Part shown: one piece after another, positions 35,019 to 47,489 of the stretch
Position numbering within the stretch: the stretch's first letter is position 1
Layout: every line of letters starts with the position of its first letter
DNA from: Acholoe squamosa
Lineage: Eukaryota; Annelida; Polychaeta; Phyllodocida; Polynoidae
Reading direction: 5' to 3'
Length of the DNA: 64,000 nt
NCBI GenBank assembly: GCA_949317995.1
Contig: OX439038.1
Coordinates: forward strand, 62,888,813-62,952,812
Translations under genes and position numbers: made by a program
Notes under the pieces: model-generated
Seen by the model: the letters and a program-made list of their open reading frames with translations, nothing else
What the model was told of the DNA's origin: nothing
Databases searched by the model: none

Positions 35019-37267
35019 GAAATCGGATTACTGAGTTCAAAGGTTGAATAAAAACTCATGTTGAGAAACTGGATCTAACGACATTTAAAACATAATTATT
35101 GGAGCTACTGGTATTTGCGGAATTATGATGATGACAATCTCCCATTTTGAAGATTTATAAATTATTGCTTTCGAAACTCGTTCATGAAGGCTTTAAACCA
35201 TGTATTTTTATGTTAGTGTACTCTGTCCCATTTCGCCATTGGAGATCTGATCACACCCAATGTTCCTTCACTCACCCCTTTCCTTTTACGGTATTACTAT
35301 ACGACCACAGATTCTAGATGGAACTGAATTTGAACAGTTGGTCGGCATCCCCTGTCTCATTTTATCAGGCGCCAGTTTATCAGTTTGTGTATGACACTCA
35401 AGGTGTGAGACTGCATTGCCTGAAGCTCCCAGGGTTATCTACTGCAGATTAGATTGAAAAATAATGGCATGAAGGCCGTGAGTCTAATGTAAATGTACCG
35501 GCTGTGTGTGGAGAACGCTGGCTGATATCGATAGGTCACTAAAGCCATTCAGCAGGGCCGCCTGATGCATTTTGTTCTTTAATCGAGAGGACTATACAAT
35601 ACTATGGCCCCGGGAATATGTCCCCAATCCTTGAACCAGCAATGGATATAAAAAAATGACCAATGAAAAAACTACTTTTTTTCAGATGATGAATAAAAAC
35701 CTGATCATTTCACATTGGTTCCCAAGGACAGGTTAGTGCTAGAATGGGGTCTATCTAAACTCTGTCTACTTAAATAGATTATGTTCCAGTAGTCTGTAAT
35801 GACCCTCTTAAGGAAGGAACCCTCCCTGCCACTTTAAATGGATGGGCTTTAGGTGATCAAACCAGCTGTTCCCAGCGGGTTGATGAAGCATTCAGAAACA
35901 CACAGGCCATCCCCAAAGAAGCTCTCAGAGGAGAAACACGATCAATTTGTCCATGGCTCTAAGGGGACCAGGTAGCTGTCCAGACAAGAGGAAGGTTGGA
36001 TATACATCTTGAACTTTAGGCTGGTAACTAAATGTAGATTCATGAACACAGTGACGATGGTACGATCTATAGCTGAATCTTGGGGGATATTTTTTTTAAA
36101 TTATCATCAAGGAGTACATAAAATGTCCCATTGAAGCGTTGCCCAAAGAGGAAACACTCTGAGAAAGTGTTTTGATAGAAATTTAGCAAATATGCTGCAG
36201 GGGTGCTGCATGACGTATGGTAGACTTGTATGTGGTATAGGAAGCCCTAGCAACACGTATATCCAGGTAATGAAGGCAGAAGGGAGATAAGGGCGATTGC
36301 TTCATGAATCAGATGTCTACACAGCCCAGAGATAAAACATATATGTGTGTCTATATCGGCGACATATGGACGAGCACAAAGTGCAAGCTACGTCTGCAGT
36401 CAGTGGGTCTTCCTCCATACTCCCGGTAGCTTATGTTGTAGACCTGTACAATACATGTTAAAGGTCCATGCCTTTGGCTATGTGTCCCAGAACCCGGAAA
36501 TTTAAGGGTTACATATTACATCTACCCCTACTCCCTCATTCAACATTCCAGACCTTAACCCAAAACATTGCCTAATACCTGCAAGCAGGAATTGAACGAT
36601 ATGCTTGACCTTTGAACTGGGCGTTATCTAGGGACAGAGTTACCATTATGGCATATTTGAGCTATTCTGGATTTTACAGACCAAGCTAAATTCAAAATGG
36701 TTGACCCACGAGGTATGGGTCTGCACTCTATCAAAGGAGAGATGAATCAGATGATACATCTTGAAGCCTGGGAGATTTCACCGTCTGTTGTCTGGGAATG
36801 TAGGCTATAAGCTGTTTGCTCCACACTGATATTGAAAGTAAAGTATGTGCTCAAGTAAAAACGATAGCAGGAAGGTTGTAGGTCTAACTAAACCTGGAAA
36901 CAGTCGCTGGCCCACAGTTTCAGTCTCACTTCCTTGTACATATCCTTATTAAACAGTGCCATTGTAGGAATGGATGGAGAGTGGCAGAGGGGCTGGATGT
37001 TGCTAATGTTTTATATTGTGTGTGCACAAACTTGGGGCACAGAACAGATGTCACGTGGGACAATCTATACACCATGGAAGGACGTGACCGGACATGGCAA
37101 TACCCCGTTACCCTTAGGTTATCGACGAACTGCTAGGCAGGGACCTGTAGGCATATGGGATACTACATACAGAATAGGGCATATCCACAGGAATGTTACA
37201 TACAGAGTATAGGGCAAACCATATCTATCATTGATGACCATGGGGACTGGCTCTGGCTTGACCCCCT
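35019..37267. other. Intronic sequence, nothing recognised
   Basis: No exon or repeat I can support. Confidence 0.4.
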
Positions 37268-37447
37268 ACCCAGTTGGTTTACCATTTTGAGTTTCGGTCT
37301 GCCAAAAGTGGCAAAACATACTGATAAGCCAAGACATGTCATGATAGGTACCTTGTCTCTGGATAATTCCCACTCCTAGGGACAAGCTGGTTCCCATCAT
37401 GTCAGCTGTTACCAGTGTATGTCGCCAGAACCAGCTCCAATCCAGGT
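37268..37447. repeat. Hairpin repeat family, copy 3
   Basis: A diverged relative of 11719-11890 and 48421-48590 (TTTACCATTTTGAG, ACTGATAAG, GGTACCTTGTCTCTGG, CACTCCTAGGGAC, CAGAACCAGCTCCA). The SINE at 37448 is inserted at its right edge. Confidence 0.65.
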
Positions 37448-37726
37448 CGGGCCTCCCCAGCCCCAGGCCATCTTTAAAAGGGGTCTATGTCTTGCTTTTC
37501 TATCCTCTCTGAGTGTGGGTGGTGTCCATATGCGCGGGCACTGGCACATATTCGTTCCTTGAATCTCCTCTTTCCTGTCCCCTCTTTCTTACATGTGTCT
37601 GGTGTCCATATGCACGGGCACAGGCACATGTATTCCTTTGTGACGTGATGTCTAATGTACTTTTTCCGCCATGAATATGACCTTAGCTGTCGGCTTGGCG
37701 TTAAACAACCATTACTCACTCACTCA
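37448..37726 (+). mobile_element. SINE copy 1, tail (ACTC)n, 11-13 bp TSD
   Basis: The body ends GTCGGCTTGGCGTTAAAC then (ACTC)n. The flanking direct repeat CTCCAATCCAGGT occurs at 37435-37447 and 37727-37739. It shares its 3' 60 bp (ATGAATATGACCT, AGCTGTCG, GGCGTTAAAC, ACTCACTCACT) with the shorter copy at 59749-59937. Here an internal segment with GTGTCCATATGC and GGGCAC is present twice (about 37525 and 37598), which explains its extra 90 bp. No tRNA-like head is obvious, so the class of its promoter is unknown. Confidence 0.82.
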
Positions 37727-38029
37727 CTCCAATCCAGGTTTGAGCCTATATAGAGTAGACCCCAACTATGTCCAACCTATTGCATATGACAATATGCCAT
37801 CTTATTGCCGTTTACAAAAGATCTTTAGCATTGCATACATACCTCATTTCCCCGTGTATAAGCCTGGGCTTATAATTATAAGCATCAAATAGCAAATTGA
37901 TCGGGCCTATACAATATCTCTCACAGTTAGCGTCTTATTTTCCTTAAAAAGTGTATACATAGGAGAAATGAGTTGGCATTAAAAGACTGAAAATACAAAG
38001 ATTGTTGCCCCCAGGGTTATCTTATTGCA

Positions 38030-38450
38030 TACGACAAGAGACGATCTCATTGCATACAGCAAGAGGCCATCTTATTGTATGCAACGAGAGGCCATCGTAT
38101 TGCATGCAGCAAGAGGCCATCTCATTGCATACAGCAAGAGGCCATTGTATTGCATCTAGCAAGAAGCCATCCTTTTTACATACAGCAAGAGGCCATCTTA
38201 TTGCATGCAGCAAGAGGCCATCTCATTGCATACAGCAAGAGGCCATTCTATTGCATCTAGCAAGAAGTCATCCTTTTTACATACAGCAAGAGGCCATCTT
38301 ATTGCATGCAGCAAGAGGCCATCTCATTGCATACAGCAAGAGGCCATTGTATTGCATCTAGCAAGAAGCCATCCTTTTTACATACAACAAGAGGCCATCT
38401 TATTGCATGCAGCAAGAGGCCATCTTGTTGCAAATTGCAGTAGGTCATCT
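38030..38450. repeat. 25-bp minisatellite with 101-bp superunit
   Basis: Units of about 25 bp (GCAAGAGGCCATCT then TATTGCATGCA) are organised in a four-unit superunit. The variant TCCTTTTTACATACA lies at 38170, 38271 and 38372, exactly 101 bp apart. Periodic open frames on both strands are artefacts. Confidence 0.93.
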
Positions 38451-39279
38451 TTTATCAGCTAAAGGCCAGTATGTAAATACCTACATGAGCATATATGAAC
38501 TTATGTTTAAGGACTTTTAGGAGAGGGGAATAATTGGTTCAATTTGCAAATCGTTCACGCTAATTGACGCTTAGTAGCTGAATATATAGCAGGTGGATAA
38601 GATGTCTAGTCGTATGGTATCAGTGTAGAAGGCAAGCTTAGGGGGAGGCTAGGGAATAGCCTATGACAAATCAATGTCAGAAAGTCCAGTCACGGCATGG
38701 CATGGAGGCCAGGGCTGGGAGGGCAGAGGATGATTGCAGTGTATCATTACTGTGATTACATGTCACATGCCCCCCACCCCCCATGTCCACTTCATTATGA
38801 GTCCCCTTGGCAGGCAGCAGAGATGTAGCCCCCTCCCTTCATGCACATGAGTGGGTATACTGCTACTCCCTGGTCGTCATTAGATAAAGGATGTATACTA
38901 TAGGCAGTGTAACATTGTGTAGTTAATTAAGCCAAACCCTAGACCCAGGGTCAGCAGTGGCCAGATTGGAGAATTGATTAATGCCCGTAACTAATGTACT
39001 GAAGGTAATGTGGGTGTACATTTGTGTGTGAGGAGGCGGTAGCAGCATACTTATGTACATGTGCATGTCCGTGTTTATCAATATATACAAGTATACAGGC
39101 TAGGGGATTATATAAGTTACACTGTTACAAGTTACATGTATTCAAATGATGACTAAATACAATTGAATCTGGAATTCGAATTAGGCTGTATGTAATGAAT
39201 GAAAATTGATTCCTGCTGATAGGTTCAATTTCTGATTGATTATTAAGCTTAGTGTAGCCCTATGTTAAATCCCATAGGA
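38451..39279. other. Intronic sequence, nothing recognised
   Basis: No exon or repeat I can support. Confidence 0.4.
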
Positions 39280-40130
39280 GGTGTAAAAAACCAAACACTC
39301 CCACGTTTTTGGACCGGTGTGGTGCAAATAGTTGATGAATGTTGATGAATTTGCCATCATTCGATCTGTGCGCGCGTCTCCAATGTCATAAAAGTGGTCG
39401 TTATTATTTTTTTTTTAAATTATTCAGTGTTATAATATAGAAATATGATAAAGTAGGACAAGAGGATATCATTTGAATCGATATGTATTATTAAAAAGAT
39501 AAAAAAAAATTATGTGTTCGCCCTGTCGTTAATTCGCATCCCAAAGCCCTTGGTGGTGGAAATTGACCCAAATACCTATGGAAATTGGGTCGGGCATGCG
39601 CACAGAAAACCAAAATCCAAAATGATGGACAGCAAGACGATCGAGTTGTGGGGCTATAACTGCTGGATTGTACCAAAATGCATGGATTACATGTTAAAAC
39701 TCATTAATTTCAAGTTAAATCGAAAGAATCTATCGAATTCTCCGTAAAAAATGTTCCTTCCGGAAGAAGGGGTTCGGGCATGCGCAGATAGAACCAAATC
39801 CAAAATGGCGGACAGCGAGACGATCGACTTAGGGTGCCATCGACACTGCTGGATTATAACAAAATGGAGGAGAATTACAGTCTCATGCCTTTTTATGGTT
39901 AATATGGATCCTTATTCAAGACCTGCTGCTGTTTTGCAATGCTTAACTCACCAAGAGAGGAGTTATTCGCCAATGAAACATACAAGCGATAATGGATGCA
40001 GTCTCCATAAGCTTAACCATTGAGAGTGATAACGCTCGAAGAAAACATGAGGTTAGTATCAGAAGGGGCCTAAAAGAAGAGATTAAGTGCCCTTTTGGGT
40101 TACTTGCATTGCAAAAAGCTGGCCTATATT
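39280..40130 (+). repeat. 900-bp interspersed repeat, copy 1
   Basis: Collinear with 42340-43250 over almost its full length: ATAATATAGAAATATGATAA, TTATGTGTTCGCCCTGTCGT, AAATTGGGTCGGGCATGC, two CCAAAATGGCGGAC-type blocks, AGAGGAGTTATTCGCC and GTGCCCTTTTGGGTTACTTG. It contains no conserved ORF. The class of element is unknown. Confidence 0.9.
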
Positions 40131-40639
40131 TTTTTGTTTTGGCTAATTCAATGTAATACAATACATCCACAATGAGGAGACCATCACTGTCTTTTAAACA
40201 AAGCCTGGAGCCTACCTATATGGCAAGCAATATAGGCCACGCTTGAGACAGTTATACCTAAGACAACAGCAGTTGGGAGGAAGGAGTTGATGATCCAGAC
40301 CGATCAGATGACTCCCAAATTTTAAGTCTGGTAATTACTTGTATGCTGTAGTGCAGTGTAATGCTAAGTGTCTCCAGGGTCCTATCTCCACTTATCAAGA
40401 ATCAAGGTGAATAAGCAAGCTGCAGAACATTACACAATCTAATCCCAGCATGTAAAGCTTCAGGGTCCAGTGGCCGATTTAGAGGGGGGGGGGGTCGCGG
40501 GGGCGCGCGCCCCCTTTTTCCCAGTACTTAAGATTTTACCTAACCTTTTTTACCCTAGAATTTAGCCAAAATTAGGGCTAAATGAGGGGCGCCTCCCCCC
40601 TTTCAAAATCCTGGATCCACTGCAGGGTACAGGCTGTCT

Positions 40640-40800
40640 TGTTTTAGAGAGGCATACTCGTGTTCTACTCACAAGCTGCTCACTTAGCCCTGACTGAATT
40701 TCCCCCCTCGAGGCTCGTCGTCGGTGTAGAGTGCTGCGTGTTTAAAACGTATAGGTGGATCTATACTCTTAAAGAAAGGACCCTCTGGCAGTGTGGGCTG
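40640..40800 (+). repeat. Interspersed repeat pair, copy 2
   Basis: Diverged match to 33110-33250 (GCTGCTCACTTAG, GGCTCGTCGTC, AAAGGACCCTC). Confidence 0.5.
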
Positions 40801-41647
40801 CCGGAAAGAGAGGTGCTGAAGCCATAGCTGTAATGGCACGTTCAAAGCATTGATGTATCCTGGCTTCATGAGTTCTCTACACTAAGCTCTTCTGTGAAAT
40901 AGGTTGGAAGAGGTGGACACTATATTTTAGGGCGATTACCTGCATGGCTGAGAGCCGCGAAAATGGCCCCCATAGAGCCTGCTGTACTCAAATCTAGGCC
41001 CACCTGAGTTGTACGGGAGTGAGGGGTATCATCTATGATCTTAAATCCGTGCTTTGTGGCATTTCTATGAGTATATCTGATGCCCTGAGGGCACAGGGGA
41101 TACATTGAGCTATATTTGAGACTATCCTCCATTTTTCTGTCTTTATTAGAAGTGATACTGCTCTCACCCTGGAGGACTGAGCAGCTCAAAATGAACTGAA
41201 AAAGTAATATGATGGTAATGGAGGTAGGTACATATAAAGGCTTAATTTATTGCCTGAAAAGGGTTTTTATGTGTTAGATTGTATTTTGAGTAGTTTAGAA
41301 TGGATTTCCTGTTATAAGGGGGCACATCTAAGCCTTAATAAGTGATTTTTATTATGTTTGGGCTGAGTTCATAATTACAGCGGAGAGGAATGACAAAAGT
41401 GACCAGTAGTGCTATTGGGTAATGCATCAGGCTTCATCCACTTGAGGAATTTCGAAGAAATAATCAATATTAAAGGTGTAGTGAACAATTAAAGTACATC
41501 ATCTAGGCTGTTCACCTGCACTGCTGAGCCCTGTGTATAGCCCTGTATGGTGGTGCAGTGCTAGTGTGCGCACAGACCATGACCACTTTCTGGTTGCAGT
41601 TTGTATGGGGAATTTTTCACAGGATAATGTAAACAGCCCACATAGTG

Positions 41648-41974
41648 TAAGGGAGTGGTCATTATTTATCAACGGGGGGGGGGGGGGTGCTGATGAGTTT
41701 TCCCACACATGTGCGAAAATTTTTAACGCCCCCTCCCCCTCGATGGCGGTGTAGTATTCCGAAAGTCACACCATCCCAGAAGTCGGCCGGAAATTTCAAA
41801 TAATAAATTCGAACTTTAACCGTTTCATAATTCTATGGCGTAGGGACAGTATCATTAGGGTTGTTGTCCTTCTGAATTCAAATTTATTTTGTCCCCCGTG
41901 CCAGAGGCGTAGAGAATTTTCGTGGGTCAAATTATTTTTTTGCCCCCTATTGATAAATAATGACCACTCCCTTA
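41648..41974. mobile_element. 327-bp MITE with 25-bp perfect TIRs
   Basis: The left end 41648-41672 (TAAGGGAGTGGTCATT then ATTTATCAA) is exactly reverse-complementary to 41950-41974. A G-run follows the left TIR. No ORF and no clear target duplication. Confidence 0.85.
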
Positions 41975-42339
41975 GTACTAAATCTAATGTCAATTTACCC
42001 TGCCTTTAAAGCCCATCCCCTTTTGGGAGGTTCTATAAGCCATATTATTAACCCAAAAGGGGTTATAGGAGCCGGGTAAAACTAGGTCATTTTCAGTGCC
42101 TACTTCAGGTTGGAAAAAAGATGAGAAAAACGAATTTGTTTTTTGCAAAAGAAGGGTCATATCACACTTTTTTTTCTAATCTTGATAATAGAATGATAGC
42201 TAAATATGTTAGGCTTACCTTGATACAGAGATTGTATTCTCATGTGCAGCAGATTAGCTAGAATCTTTATCGAAACAGGTAAGGGTAGGGGTCCATAATC
42301 CTCCATGGCAGTTAAGATGCTTTTGTTTCCAATGGTTAA

Positions 42340-43250
42340 GGCCATATAGGAGGCGCGAATAATCAACTTTCGCGTGTTTTTGGATTGAGGTGGTGCGGAC
42401 AATTGCATTTTGGGTAAAAAAATTGATCCAACGTTGATGAATTTGCCAACATTCGTCTCGTGCGCACACTCGAAATGTCGTAATTTCGGCACAAACATGG
42501 CGGATATCGATTTTTTGTAAATTATAATATAGAAATATGATAAAGAATGGCAAAAAGATATCATTTGAATCAATATGTATCATTAAAAACATAAAAGAAA
42601 TTATGTGTTCGCCCTGTCGTTAATTTACATCACAAAGCCGTGGTCGTGCAAATTGACCCAAATAACCATGGAAATTGGGTCGGGCATGCACAGAGCGAAC
42701 CAAAATCCAACATGGCGGACAGTGAGACAATCGATTTGTGGGGCTATAACCGTAAAAAGACAGGGTGTATTCGATTCAATTCGATTGATATTGCCAAAGA
42801 TGCATGGATTGTATTAAAAAAACCATTAATTTCAAGTTAAATCGATAGAATATATTCTTTCTTTGTCGAAAATGCTACTTCCGGCAAGGAGGGGTCGCGC
42901 ATGCGCACAGAACATCAAAATCCAAAATGGCGGACAGGGAGAAGATCAACTCACGGTGCCATGCAAACTGCTGGATTATAACAAAATGGAGGAGAATTAC
43001 ACTGTCTCATGCATTTTTATGGTTAATATGGATCATTATTCAACACCTCCTGGTATTGTGCAATGCTTAACTCGCCAAGAGAGGAGTTATTCGCCAATGA
43101 AACATACGAGCGATAATGGATACATTCTCCATAGGCTTAACCATTGACACTGATAACGCTCGAAGAAAACATGAGGTTAGTATCAGAAGGGGCCTAAAAG
43201 AAGAGAATAAGTGCCCTTTTGGGTTACTTGCATTGCAAAATGCTGTCCTA
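42340..43250 (+). repeat. 900-bp interspersed repeat, copy 2
   Basis: See 39280-40130. Here the GGCGGACAGTGAGAC block and the second ACTTCCGGCAAGGAGGGGTC block are better preserved, matching the fragment at 7580-7995. Confidence 0.9.
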
Positions 43251-43539
43251 TATTTATGATTACTTGTTCAACAGACTTTTTGAGTTCATAATTTCGGCAG
43301 TCAGAGGCAAAAAATTAAAGACCTTGGAGAGGTGGGGGTTAAGCATGTGCCTCCCCTCCAACTTCCATGTTGGGGGGAACACAAATTTCAATGCAACCCC
43401 CCCCCCCTCACTATTCATGTACTGTCACCAGGGTTAGGGGTCCTGTAAGCTACACATGAATTTTTGAATTTTGAAAATTGGTCCATTAGAACCAAAGTTA
43501 TGTCATTTTCCAGATATTTACATGAGTTTGACCAAAAAA

Positions 43540-43625
43540 AAATAATAAAATAAATAAGGGTCGGGCCAAAAAATAATAGGGTAGGTCGGGATACCTGAAC
43601 ACAATTTTTTTAAGGCCCTATATAT
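43540..43625. repeat. Remnant of the GGCCAA TIR family
   Basis: GGGCCAAAAAATAATAGG is followed closely by GTAGGTCGGGATACC and ACACAATTTTTTTTAAGGCC. This looks like left and right termini brought together by deletion. Confidence 0.5.
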
Positions 43626-44797
43626 TTTCCCTTTATCACATAAATCCCTTTAAAACCCTACTCCCTGGAATCTATTTAAGATCCTAACTTAATATAGAAA
43701 AAAATGATTGTGCTGTGTCGGGTTAAGTGTGCTATTATATTTATGGCCTACATAAAGGCCTTCAGACTTTAGCTAAGGTCTTTACCTTTTAACAACATGT
43801 AATTCGCCGACACTCCTGATAATAACCTCGTGAGACTGACATATATGGTTCTTCCTCCCTCGCACGATGATGGGAAAACACCAAAATAAAATTATAAAAA
43901 AATAAAGAGTTACAAAGAAATATGTAGTGTCAATCCAGAATTAGCTAGACCCTGAACAATATCTTCGAATCAATGCAAATCTAACCATCTTGCATGGTCC
44001 AGTTTCTAAACTTACTCAGTCTCAAATCCATCTCCATAGCTTACTATATTGCAATCAACAACTTCTTTTTCCACACAGTAAGCACTGAAGATATCAAACG
44101 CTTCCTCTTTACGACGACCCTCTCATTGTTTCCTCATAAGTACCCCTGTTTTATTACGATCACCAGATGACAGAGCAGTATGGCCATCATCTTAAGGTGT
44201 CCTTTGCTGAGCTATCACTCTTGTGTCATCTAATTGGCACCGTTAGCCACTATAGTGAGCAGCTCGACAGCTGCTACACATACACAGAACTGCTCTAATG
44301 CTTTCATTGGCCGACCCTGTAAAAAAAAAGGTGTCATAATCAAGGATCTAATTCAGGGTAATTGTGCTCAGCACGTCCGCTTTGCGGCATTGTTGTCGCA
44401 TCCCGGTGGTCCTTTTGTCCGTACCAATTACTTTGAATGTGTCTTATCCCTGTGCTCTGGTAATTCTTGGCAGCTGGAGTATCTGGTTTATTGATGTTCT
44501 GCACCCTGCTTTGTGTCTCCTACCAAATCAAGGAGCTTTTTTTACTACGCAATTCAGGAAAAGTTCCCCAGCAATTATAGTGGCTGAGAAAACGATTTCA
44601 TATATCAGAATCTTCGATACCTGTGAAATGGCATCTCTAAAGAGATGCCATTTTCCTGTAGTTGTAGGAATATCTGTTAAATTATGCTAATATACCTTAT
44701 AGATTGGCACAATTGGACAAAATACTCAAATTTCTATAGCTCTTTTTTTCAATTCCAACCAGAGAGTAACATGTCTGTTTTATGTCTTATTTTTCAG
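43626..44797. other. Intronic sequence before the second visible exon
   Basis: No feature beyond the 3' splice site. Confidence 0.4.
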
Positions 44798-44943
44798 TGC
44801 TGTATAGACGATAGTGAGGCTATGATGAGGTTGTTGATCGAGTTCGGAGCCAATGTTAATTCACGAGACAGTGAATTATGGACACCACTACATGCTGCCG
44901 CCACCTGTGGGCACATCCACCTCTGCAAATATCTCATAGACAA
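44798..44943 (+). CDS. PPP1R16-like exon: ankyrin repeats 1-2
   Basis: A 146 bp exon between acceptor TTATTTTTCAG and donor CAA|GTAAGTG. It enters in phase 0 and leaves in phase 2. It encodes CCIDDSEAMMRLLIEFG, ANVNSRDSELWTPLHAAATC and GHIHLCKYLID. The ELWTPLHAAATCGH block is the second ankyrin repeat and is very close to vertebrate TIMAP/MYPT3. Joined to the exon at 51448, the reading continues through Lys into [11 protein letters not shown] without gap or insertion against those proteins. The first codon after the donor in frame is TAA, so failure to splice truncates the protein. The end of this exon is the seed of the tandem array that follows. Confidence 0.96.
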
Positions 44944-45412
44944 GTAAGTGTTTTTACATAAGGTGACTTTGTCAAATATCTCATAGACAAGTAAGTGTTT
45001 TATATAAGGTGACTTTGTCAAATATCTCATAGACAAGTAAGTGTTTTTACATAAGGTGACTTTGTCAAATATCTCATAGACAAGTAAGTGTTTTTATATA
45101 AGGTGACTGTCAAATATCTCATAGACAAGTAAGTTTTTTTTATAAGGTGACTTTGTCAAATATCTTATAGGCAAGTAAGTGTTTTTACATAAGGTGACTT
45201 TGTCAAATATCTCATAGACAAGTAAGTGTTTTATATAAGGTGACTTTGTCAAATATCTCATAGACAAGTAAGTGTTTTTACATAAGGTGACTTTGTCAAA
45301 TATCTCATAGACAAGTAAGTGTTTTTATATAAGGTGACTGTCAAATATCTCATAGACAAGTAAGTTTTTTTTATAAGGTGACTTTGTCAAATATCTCATA
45401 GATAAGTAAGAC
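44944..45412 (+). repeat. 47-bp tandem array of exon end plus 5' splice site
   Basis: Each unit is about 47 bp and contains AAATATCTCATAGACAA|GTAAGTG, that is, the last 17 coding bases of the exon and its splice donor, plus TAAGGTGACTTTGTC. Donor-like GT positions are 44944 (the genuine one), 44991, 45037, 45084, 45129, 45175, 45222, 45268, 45315, 45360 and 45406. The spacing series 46, 47, 45, 46 occurs twice, showing that a 231 bp five-unit block was duplicated. An in-frame TAA follows the genuine donor, so any downstream donor would give a truncated product. Confidence 0.95.
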
Positions 45413-45690
45413 AATAGTGTTAATGGATAAGATGACTTTCTTATCTATCTGATAGGTACCGTAAGCGTTTTTATATATAGGGCAACTTTGTTAAAGAATT
45501 CTGGAACAAGTAGACCTAAATGTTTTGAGTCAGTTGACTTTGTTGAATATTTCGTAGTCAGGCGAGTGTGAGATGACTTAATCAAATATGCCGTAGACAA
45601 GTATTGCTTTTTCATATTAAAATTTGGCATTGTTAATAACCTCCTAGACGAGTAAATGTAAATGTATTAGGTGACTCTGACAAAAGTCTG
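45413..45690 (+). repeat. Decayed units of the splice-donor array
   Basis: Weak copies continue (GGTGACT/AGATGACT words, ATATGCCGTAGACAAGTA at about 45585, CTCCTAGACGAGTAA at about 45640). This suggests an older array partly replaced by the fresh expansion next to the exon. Confidence 0.6.
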
Positions 45691-47489
45691 AGAGTGACAA
45701 AACCCAGGAGAGGCACCTGGGGAGGCAGTTGATACCCAAACCAAGGCCGGGTGGCTCCGACCGGGACAAACCTTACCAGGGCTGTCCTGGTCTTACTTAA
45801 GTCTCAATGACCTGCGCTGAGCACTGTATACAGTCTCATTCATTTTCTTCAGGAAGCTAACTCGTACAAACAGACTGCTTTTGTGGCAAAATACTCTAAT
45901 CCTATCACAAGCACATTTAATTTAGACCAGAGCTTGGATATCCCAAATACTGTTTCTGAACCACCATGTTCTTCTAGTAACAAGTTTTTTTGGGGTCCAT
46001 GCTGAAAGTCTGGTGACAATTTGCAATTCGATGGCCGGCGTAGCTGGTCAATGTAATTAAAAATGCTCTGTCTTAAGAATGCTTATTCTCCTCCTGTCCT
46101 CATTACTGTGCTTTGGTGCTGTCGATTTATTATCACCCTCCCAAAATGGGGATAAATGCTCTTTGTTTTTCTGTATTGAGGCAGGATCACTGGCCGTCAC
46201 TGGCTTTGGAGTGTCTGCTGTCCCATGATTATCCTACTCCCTCATGTCCATACGTAATCACGCTCTTTACCGTAGGCACTCAGTTTATGACCCCCTATGA
46301 CTGCCTTTGTTTGGTGTTGGGCCTATCTGCCCTCACCCTTCTCTATCACCCTCTACCCGTCTCCTGATAAGAATGTATACCAGCGAAATGGCCTCTCCCT
46401 TTCCCTGCCCAGCCTGTATAAACACTGGTCCTCTAAACACAAATTGAGTTACAGGTCATTAAACCGCCAAGGTATTGCCCCTTTTAAGTGCTGTTTCCTA
46501 TCAATTTGGCAGTCTTATTTCTGCATTTGCCTTTCGGTCGTTTAATTTGTTGGTATTTTGTTACCAGATGTCCTGTGCAGCATTTGTAGAAAAAAAGAAA
46601 AACGAAGCACAAACGTACCTAACAACATCGAAATTTCCCCCTTTGATTAAAGAAAATAGGAGCCTGTATTCTGTATTTAATAAGGTTTTAAGCTAACCAT
46701 TTTAACGCATCTAAAAGTAAAAACTGGTCCCAGCTATGGCCATGCATAAATGCACATATTAAAATCACAACTGAACCATGGAAGAATAAAGTTGTACACT
46801 AAACACCCTTTCACGCACACCTGTGTATCGCACAGGGAGCAGGTCTTTGAATGAGATGCCTGATTAGTATTTTGGCCAGCAGCTGTCCGGAGACAGGCTC
46901 ACATCCATGTACACTATGCTATACACTCTCTGGCAGGAGTCATCCCAACAGGCACACTGCATAATCCAATGAGAGCTTCCCAGCACTGCTGTATTAATCC
47001 TGTCTTTGTGGGTGTAAAGCCCGGGGGCACTTGCCCATGAAATAGATAGCGACTGCAGCCTGACTCCCTAGAACGGTGGAGGTGGATTCCGACGCGATCC
47101 CGGAAAAGGGGGGCGCTGGATTCCCATTAGATTTCTAATAGCAGGGTGGTGGAATTCCATTAGATCTCAAAAAGAGTGCATTATTTATACACCATAAATA
47201 TGAGAGCATGAAAGTGATAAAAAACGCAGTGCTGGACAATGAAAAATTCTAATCCATACAAATAGATGAGTACAATAGGCAGCTTGGTGGAGGGTGTAGG
47301 CTTGAAGGGGATGTGGTGCAGTCAATATTTGGGATTGTGGAGAAAGGGGGGGCAGTCAATTTCCAGCTTATCAGTCAAGTAGAGCGGTCAGATTTCTAGA
47401 TCACTGGGAGATAGGGCGGTAGGGCGGCAGTTGAGGGTGACCTACATATAGTCAGTGCCCCCCCCCGTGTAAAGTAGTCATGGGTTGAG

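Larger units (their letters stand above)
30121..44797 (+). other. Intron of the PPP1R16-like gene (14.7 kb)
   Basis: From donor GTAGGT to acceptor TTTTCAG. The intron is occupied by repeats listed separately. Outside those, no exon or independent gene is recognisable. The frame on the minus strand at 31063-31329 and the plus frame at 36934-37212 show no family resemblance. Confidence 0.85.
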
